In this document: positions 57,562 through 64,000 of the stretch, piece by piece
How positions within the stretch are numbered: the first letter of the stretch is position 1
How the letters are laid out: every line of letters begins with the position of its first letter
NCBI GenBank assembly: GCA_026120185.1
Contig: JANUWF010001060.1
Span: 572,001 to 636,000 of the forward strand
Direction: 5' to 3'
DNA length: 64,000 nt
From: Voacanga thouarsii
Taxonomy: Eukaryota; Streptophyta; Magnoliopsida; Gentianales; Apocynaceae
Made by a program: the position numbers and the translations under genes
Notes under the pieces: model-generated
Told to the model about the DNA's origin: nothing
Databases searched by the model: none
The model's input: the letters and a program-made list of their open reading frames with translations, nothing else

Positions 57562-58900
57562 GTACTTCTACTACGCCCTTATCTCATTATTTACCAATCA
57601 TCCTAATTCGGACAATAACGAATCGACAAAAGGATTAACCAACCCAAGTACACACAATAATTCCCATTAGAACACTTAGAGTCAACTTTTGGTTTCTCTC
57701 TGATCTTCATTGACTCATCAAGACTTGTGATGATTACCTCAGATGATGATTCTTCTTAATTCTGGATGATGGTACTTTCTGTTGAACACTTCCCTGTTCT
57801 TTGTCAAAATTTTCTTCATCTCCTATGTTAACATGTTCTGAGTTGCGATCTTATCATCAATTTGAACAATCGCATCATCAATATCATCTCCCTGTGTAAC
57901 CATCTTTCTTTATTCTCTAATGGAATATCTTGAACAACAATATTGATAGATTCTATGACAACTTGACTTCTTTTGTTGAACCTCGAAATGCTCCACAATT
58001 GTTGGAATTGCCAAGAAAGATTCATTCATCACTTCTTTCATTGTATTTTCCCAGTTGTTCTCTATTATTCAGAATGAAGTACTTACTTCCAAACACATGA
58101 AAGTAATTTAGCTTTGGCTTCCGGCCATTCCAAATTTCATAAGAGGTCTTGTTAGTGTGTGGTCTGAAACATATTCGATTAATGATGTGTGTTGTAGTAT
58201 TCACTACTTCGGCCCACCATCTATGTGACATTCTTTTGGCATTCAACATGACTCATGCTATTGCTTGTATAGTTCTATTCTTCCTTTTAGCAACACTATT
58301 TTATTGAGGTGTTTTAAGTGCTAAAAATTCCTACTAAATCCCATTCTTGACAAGGTAATCATTGAATAGTTTGTTGTCAAACTCTCTTCCATGATCACCT
58401 TTTAATCTTTTTAGCTTTACTCCTTTCTGAGTTTGCAGATTTAAACATAACCTCCGAAAGGCTTTAAATGCATTCGACATTTGATTCGAAAAACTAATCC
58501 AAGTGAATATGGAATAATCATCAACACTTACCATGACATACCTTTTTCTACCAACATTTTCCATCTGAATTGGTCTAAACAAATCCATGTGAATAAGTTC
58601 ATGAGTTGATATTGTGATTATTTGCTGAACTCTCTTATGTGGTGTCTTAATTTGCTTACCACTTTGACACGTAACACAAATACTTTTGGTAGACTTACCT
58701 AGCTTAGGTAATCCACAAATAGATCATGTTGAACTCAATGCCGCAAGCCCTAACTTCTGATGCCATACTTCAGCTTCATCAGACTTAGATAACATACAGT
58801 TGTGGGAATTTGACATGCATTTCTAATAACAATCGTTAGATGTACTATTTCCAGGAATCACACAATTCCCAATTTTGTCAAGAACAAAATATTTAGCTCT
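57562..58900 (-). pseudogene. Ty1-copia integrase fragment
   Basis: Minus strand: the zinc-finger end ICVTCQSGKQIKT (about 58680), integrase core MDLFRPIQMENVGRKRYVMVSVDDYS and LKGDHGREFDNKLF (58588-58334), a stop-rich PQ*N stretch, and the C-terminal MSHRWWAEVVNTTTHIINR, SYEIWNGRKP and FHVFGSKYFI (58249-58022). A degenerate acidic spacer continues to about 57700. Stops and frameshifts are common. No LTRs were assigned. Different lineage wording from copia A, C and D. Confidence 0.8.
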
Positions 58901-61200
58901 GACAAAGTTTACCAACATATTGTCATCACACAACTAATTAATACTTAACATTTATTCATTCACATAGACTTAGGACAAACTCACATATTAGGGGCTCCTT
59001 CTTCTATCGGTTTAGACATGTTTCTCCAAATCAACTTCAAAGATCTCATTTTCAACGTTAATAGCAACTCCAATATGATGAACCGCTTTAATACCTGTTG
59101 TGTGGTTTGAATTGTCAATCTCTTGTAATTTTGTTAAACTTGTCAGTTATAGTTATGTTAGTTTGATAGACTGTAAAATAAAAAGTTTAACAAATATAAT
59201 AAATTGGTAATGCATTTCGGCTATCAACAAGACTATGTCTGTAGGTCTACAACCAGTAAAAAGATCGACTAAATATTAAATAAAGTTATACAGATAACAC
59301 TTATCTCAAATCATAAAGTGAACCATAGTGAACTCTAACAAAACACAACACACTACTCTTTCTGTCAAACTCGCAAAAGACTATTGTTGAACTCAACCAT
59401 CATGATTGATCTCCCACCAATCAATGTTGCAGTAGCTCGACGGGTCCTCGTTTGACTTTAAAAACCTTTCATCCAAAAAGGTAATTGCTCAAAAGGATTG
59501 TTTGATTCATGCTATATCTAGAAGATAAGTATTGTAGAACCAATCAAACTTGAATCCTAATGCAAACATTTGATAGAGAACTACTGAAACTTTCATTAAC
59601 AGAGTTTGCATAAGATCCTCTTAGAATATAGGCATGAATCTCACTCTATCTTTTGCTCAACTCTTTCAAAGAAAAATTCTCAAAATTTGTTCTCATCCCT
59701 TATTGCTTCAAAGTCGGCTTTTTCTTAATGTGACAGAGGTGTTGTATTCCCTCTAAATTAGGAGACTGCCAATCGATTGTATCCTCTCACGTTTCTAAAA
59801 CATTGCAGTCCTTTCCTAACTTGATTTTTTCAGTGTAGAATCTTTACTAGATTCGCTTTCATGATCTTCTCCAAATTTGCTAGAGTTCCTCTAAACATTG
59901 GTTTCTAAATTATCTTCAAACTACTTCCCGCATAAAACTGTGTCAATATTTACTATTTCCTAAACATTCCGTAACACCATTATCAAATTGTCAACGTGCC
60001 TTGTTAAGAGGCAGCAGCATTAATCCTAACACAACGTATTCTCAAAATTACAAACAATTTTTTTCCCTAATAAAGCAAACACTAAAGGGTGTAAATGATG
60101 GGCTACAGACCTAATTAACTGCCAAGCCATTAACTCTATATATATGATCACAAACATGATGGTGGAAACTAGAATGTGAAACACTTGAAAATTATGCCTA
60201 AAACTGTGAATGTTTCCTGTATTCAACAACCATTTTGCACTTACCATGAGTATAGTTCAACACCTTGTACCTAAACAGCTCGTGAAACACATCCCTATCA
60301 GATTTGATATCAGTTTGGGCAACTAACTTTCCTTGAAGGCCCATTTTTCACTAGTTATACGCTGATCAATTGTTGCGCAAACATATTCTTTTGGCAATTT
60401 GTTTGCCCAATCGGGTCTATAAATAGTTGACTTTCGGGTACAGGCTATCCATTTGACTATAAGGCCTGATCCCACTAAGTGCCTGTTCATAAATTTAAAA
60501 GAAATTTGTAGTGGGACCTATAAATTTCAAGTGCCTTCTGTTAATGTTGAGTACAAAGGTGCTGTGAAAACAAACAAGAAGTCATTGTAGCATTTCAAAC
60601 TTCAAAGAATTGTAAACTGAGATTCCATGATATGTTTTGGCATTCCAGTTCACCCTTTATTTTTTTAATGTATTTATTTATAATTTCACAAGAAGATACG
60701 GAAGGGACCAATACATCAACACCCACACACATATATACATAGAGACACGCGCGCGCGCATAGAGAGAGACTCTCAAAAGTGGGTTCATCTCTTTGTTGTT
60801 TTTCACCCCTTTTTTTAAAAAAAAATTGAATTTATGATTTTGTGGCAAAACTATTAAAATCTTTTTTTAAAAAAAGGCCTGTGCAATGCAGGCACCAACT
60901 ACTACTACAGTTTGCATTGAATTCTTAAGAAGAGATGCCCCGGGAAACATATCTGTGAGAAAAATAAATAAATAAATATTTATTTATTTATTTATTTTTC
61001 ACTATTGGGGGAAAATTGATCAGAAATATTTGGACGATTTTCAGGCTTTTCGTTTCTTATTCAATGTATTAAAAGTTTTTTTTTGGAAGAAAAATATTAT
61101 TAAACAAAGATTGAAGTAACATATTTTACTGCATTATTCTGCCATTTCACATTCAAGTATTTTCTAAAATATTTCCATCGTTTCGATCTATCTTTACCAG
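58901..61200. other. Intergenic, no gene recognised
   Basis: Moderately AT-rich; may include more of the copia fragment at its left edge. A 73-codon minus-strand frame (60247-60026) is unrecognised. A CG run lies at about 60747-60758 and a palindromic AAAT/ATTT tract at about 60961-61000. Confidence 0.4.
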
Positions 61201-61567
61201 TGTTATAAAATTAAGGTAGTGTTAGAATAAAATCTACACACTACACACTAAGAAAATTCTAACTATTCTTTGCACAAGAATTTCTCTTCAAACTTCTCTC
61301 TTTCTTTCTCTCACAATTCTTTCTTTAATCTTTCTTTCACTAATCTTTCTTTCACAAAATGATGGTGTATTACAAGCTTAGAGAATAGGTCTATTTATAG
61401 AGCTCTAATTAGTGGAATACATCATGGCATACATCATCTTCAACTAATCTCAATTAATGGTGTCTCCACTAAATGGTGGACATCCATAAAAATCTTCTAA
61501 TAATTCACATAAATCCATAATTAGTGGAGCCTCCACTAATTAATGGAGATTTCAATAATTCATAACA
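61201..61567 (-). repeat. 3' LTR of copia B, complete (367 bp)
   Basis: TGTTATAAAATT...ATTCATAACA, the same length as 26555-26921. Followed inside by the CTCCCCCTTGG purine-tract complement. The five bases outside are ACCAG. Confidence 0.93.
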
Positions 61568-61692
61568 CTCCCCCTTGGATGTCCATCCATTACATAAAGA
61601 ATATGCCTCGTTAAAACCTTACTAGATAAAAACCCAATGGGAAAAAAAATATAGTGAAGGAAAAAGAGTACACTATTCTATATGTCTGTTTA

Positions 61693-63733
61693 TTACTCCC
61701 CCTGATGAGATGATTCCTTTAAATCTTTAAACCGACGCATACCGATTTTATATCTCAACTTCTCAAATGTTGCGATCGGTAAAGTCTTCGTGAAAATATC
61801 TGCGAGGTTGTCACATGACCGAATTTGTAGCACATCAATTTCACATTTCTTCTGGAGTTCATGAGTAAAGAAGAATTTTGGTGAAATATGTTTTGTCCGA
61901 TCTCCTTTAATATATCCTCCTCGTAATTGAGCTATGCAAGCTGCATTGTCTTCATAAAGAGGAGTTGGAATATCTTTGATTGATGATAATCCACAACTTT
62001 CTCGGATATAATGAATCATGGATCTTAGCCATACACATTCTCGACTTGCTTCATGAATGGCTATAATTTCAGCATGATTTGAAGAAGTAGCTGCTATAGA
62101 TTATTTCGTAGAACGTCATGATATAGCAGTATTTCCAAATGTAAATAGATAGCCCGTTTGAGAACGTGCTTTATGTGGATCAGATAAATAACCAGCATCT
62201 GCATAACCTATCAATGTTGGATTGGTTTTATTTGAATAAAATAATCCGAGATCAATTGTACCTTGGAGATATCGAATGACTTGTTTAATTCCATTCCAAT
62301 GTCGTCGTGTTGGTGAAGAACTAAATCTTGCTAATAAATTGACAGCAAAAGCAATATCAGATCGTGTATTATTAGCAAGATACATCAATGCACCAATTGC
62401 ACTGAGATATGGTACTTCAGGACCAAGGAGTTGTTCATCATTTTCTTGAGGTCGGAAATGATCTTTTTCCACATTTAATGATCGGACGATCATTGGAATA
62501 CTCAATGGATGTGCTTTGTCCATGTAAAATCTTTTTAGCACTTTTGCTGTATATGTTGATTGATGAATAAATGTTCCACTCTCCAGATGTTCAATTTGTA
62601 AACCAAGGCAAAATTTAGTTTTACCAAAATCCTTGATTTCGAATTCTCTTTTTAAATAATCAATTGTTTCTTGGAGCTCTTCAGGAGTTCCAATAAGATT
62701 AATATCATCAACATATATAGCTAATATCACAAATTTAGAACCATATTTCTTAATAAAAACACATGGACATACCTGGTCATTTTTAAATCCCGCTTTCAAT
62801 AAATATTCACTAAGACGTGTGAACCACATGCGCCCAGATTGCTTCGAGGCCATATAATGATTTACGCAACTTGATGGAGTAATTTTCACGAGGATAATGT
62901 TTATATGCTTCAGGCATATGAAATCCTTCGTGGATTTTCATGTAAACATCATTTTCTAAATTTCCATACAAGTAAGCAGTGACAACATCTAATAGGCGCA
63001 TATCTATCTTTTCATGTACTGCCAAACTGATAAGATATCGGAGTGTAATAGCATCAATAACAGGAGAATAAGTTTCATCATAATCAATACCTGGTCTTTG
63101 TGAAAAACCTTGGGCTACTAATCGCGCTTTATATCGAACGATTTCACTCTTTTCATTGCGCTTTCGCACAAATATCCATTTGTAGCCAACAGGTTTTACA
63201 CCTTCTGGTGTTCGGATTGCAAGTCCGAAGACTTCACGTTTTGTCAGTGCATTTAACTCCGATTGAATCGCATCTTTCTATTGCAGCCAATCTTTTCTAT
63301 GCTGACATTCATCAACTGATATTGGTTTAGGATCATCACTATCATGTATAACATCAAGAGATATTATATGCAAACATATGATCAATAATTGTTTCTATCC
63401 GATTCCAACTTCTACTGGAAGTGGTATAATGGATAGAAATTTCGATGTTACTTTCATTTATGTCCGGTTCTTTGTCATAAGTTTTCTCTTGGTCTTTATC
63501 ATTCTTTTCTTCAATATGATCTTCGGATCATTTAATCCTCTTTTCTTTCGAGGATTTTTATCTTTAGAACCAAGAGGTCGGCCACGCTTACGGCGTGTTT
63601 TTGACTCAGCGACTATAGGTATAATATTTTGTTCTGTTGGAACTTCAATTCGAATAGGAGCATTTATAGGCTGGAATATGCGATTTTGTAACTCTTCTAG
63701 AGTCAACAAAAGCGTACGGCATTTGATTTGCAA
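61693..63733 (-). pseudogene. Copia B pol remnant (integrase C-terminus, reverse transcriptase, RNase H)
   Basis: Right to left: the basic linker KTRRKRGRPLGSKDKNPRKKRG (from 63733), then reverse transcriptase VRYKARLVAQGFSQRPGIDYDETYSPV (63169-62810), YVDDINLIG (near 62700), RNase H GYADAGYLSD, and a C-terminus intact to 61693 (SCDNLADIFTKTLP). One frameshift falls near 62850 (extra G in 'ctcgaag') and one stop at about 62102 (CAA to TAA). It keeps the RNase H end that copia A lost. Confidence 0.88.
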
Positions 63734-63870
63734 TGCTTTGCAAATGAATTATCTTTTGAACTTCAAGTTCACACGTGCTTGTATGCGGATCAAGATAATT
63801 TAATGATGTTGTCCAATCACGATCTTTCTTGTACTGTTTCTATTCTCCCCTAATTGAGGGAATAATGATT

Positions 63871-64000
63871 TCACAAGAGAATAAGAAAAGAAATATAAGA
63901 AAATGATGACAAGCAGGAAATGCCAAGAAAAATATCTCCTTTTTTTTCACTCTTCCCGGTACTGACTTTTCCTCTTCCTCTTTTGTCTTTTCTTCTCCTC
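63871..64000. other. Unassigned sequence at the right edge
   Basis: Purine-rich then pyrimidine-rich DNA that no longer matches the copia A family. Nothing recognised. Confidence 0.5.

Larger units (their letters stand above)
61201..63870 (-). mobile_element. Ty1-copia element B, truncated copy of the copia A family
   Basis: Starts with a complete LTR and follows copia A closely through RNase H, reverse transcriptase and the C-terminal part of integrase. It stops matching at about 63870 (A position about 24343), in 'gggaataatgatt'. Protease, gag and the other LTR are absent from the window. The sequence after 63870 is unrelated. Confidence 0.9.

Overview
This is a transposon-dominated, AT-rich stretch of a flowering-plant nuclear genome, probably a eudicot. 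The evidence is the set of plant element families present: CACTA/En-Spm DNA transposons, Ty1-copia and Ty3-type LTR retrotransposons, and a plant L1-type LINE. The one host gene recognised is a two-exon Bet v 1/MLP-like gene. Nothing bacterial, viral or CRISPR-like was seen. The species cannot be named from the sequence.

Layout. (1) 1-2882: the 3' end of a large LTR retrotransposon (3' LTR 288-1775) sits in a broken CACTA tnpA gene, whose subterminal repeats end near 2882. (2) 2883-4410: intergenic DNA with a long compound microsatellite. (3) 4411-about 18560: an old CACTA element read on the minus strand (tnp2 then tnpA). Its tnp2 gene is split by a solo LTR (8191-9735, duplication CTTAT) and by a nearly intact LINE (10951-17364, 11-base duplication). 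(4) 18560-21738: AT-rich DNA with no gene seen. (5) 21739-26921: minus-strand copia element A. (6) 28038-about 29640: an internally deleted copia element. (7) 31473-32089: the MLP-like gene, carrying an apparent one-base frameshift. (8) 32144-47250: plus-strand copia element D, starting 55 bases after the MLP stop codon, with duplication CCTGT. It is itself split by a 7.4-kb CACTA element (37888-45315, duplication ACA) that carries a tnpA piece and two Ty3-type gag-protease scraps. (9) 47726-49032: a short non-coding CACTA element (duplication CTT). (10) 49773-57558: a 7.8-kb non-coding CACTA element (duplication CAA) made of tandem satellites, microsatellites and a 2.9-kb inverted-repeat element whose two arms carry tRNA-like Pol III boxes. 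(11) 57559-about 58900: a copia integrase fragment. (12) 61201-about 63870: a second, truncated copy of the copia A family.

How it fits together. The window is a set of nested insertions for which relative order can be read: CACTA before LINE and solo LTR; MLP gene before copia D before CACTA E. No transposon protein is fully open. The LINE comes closest, with four in-frame stops and no frameshift. The most unusual structures are the non-coding CACTA complex at 49.8-57.6 kb and the likely displacement of the MLP polyadenylation signal by 15 kb.
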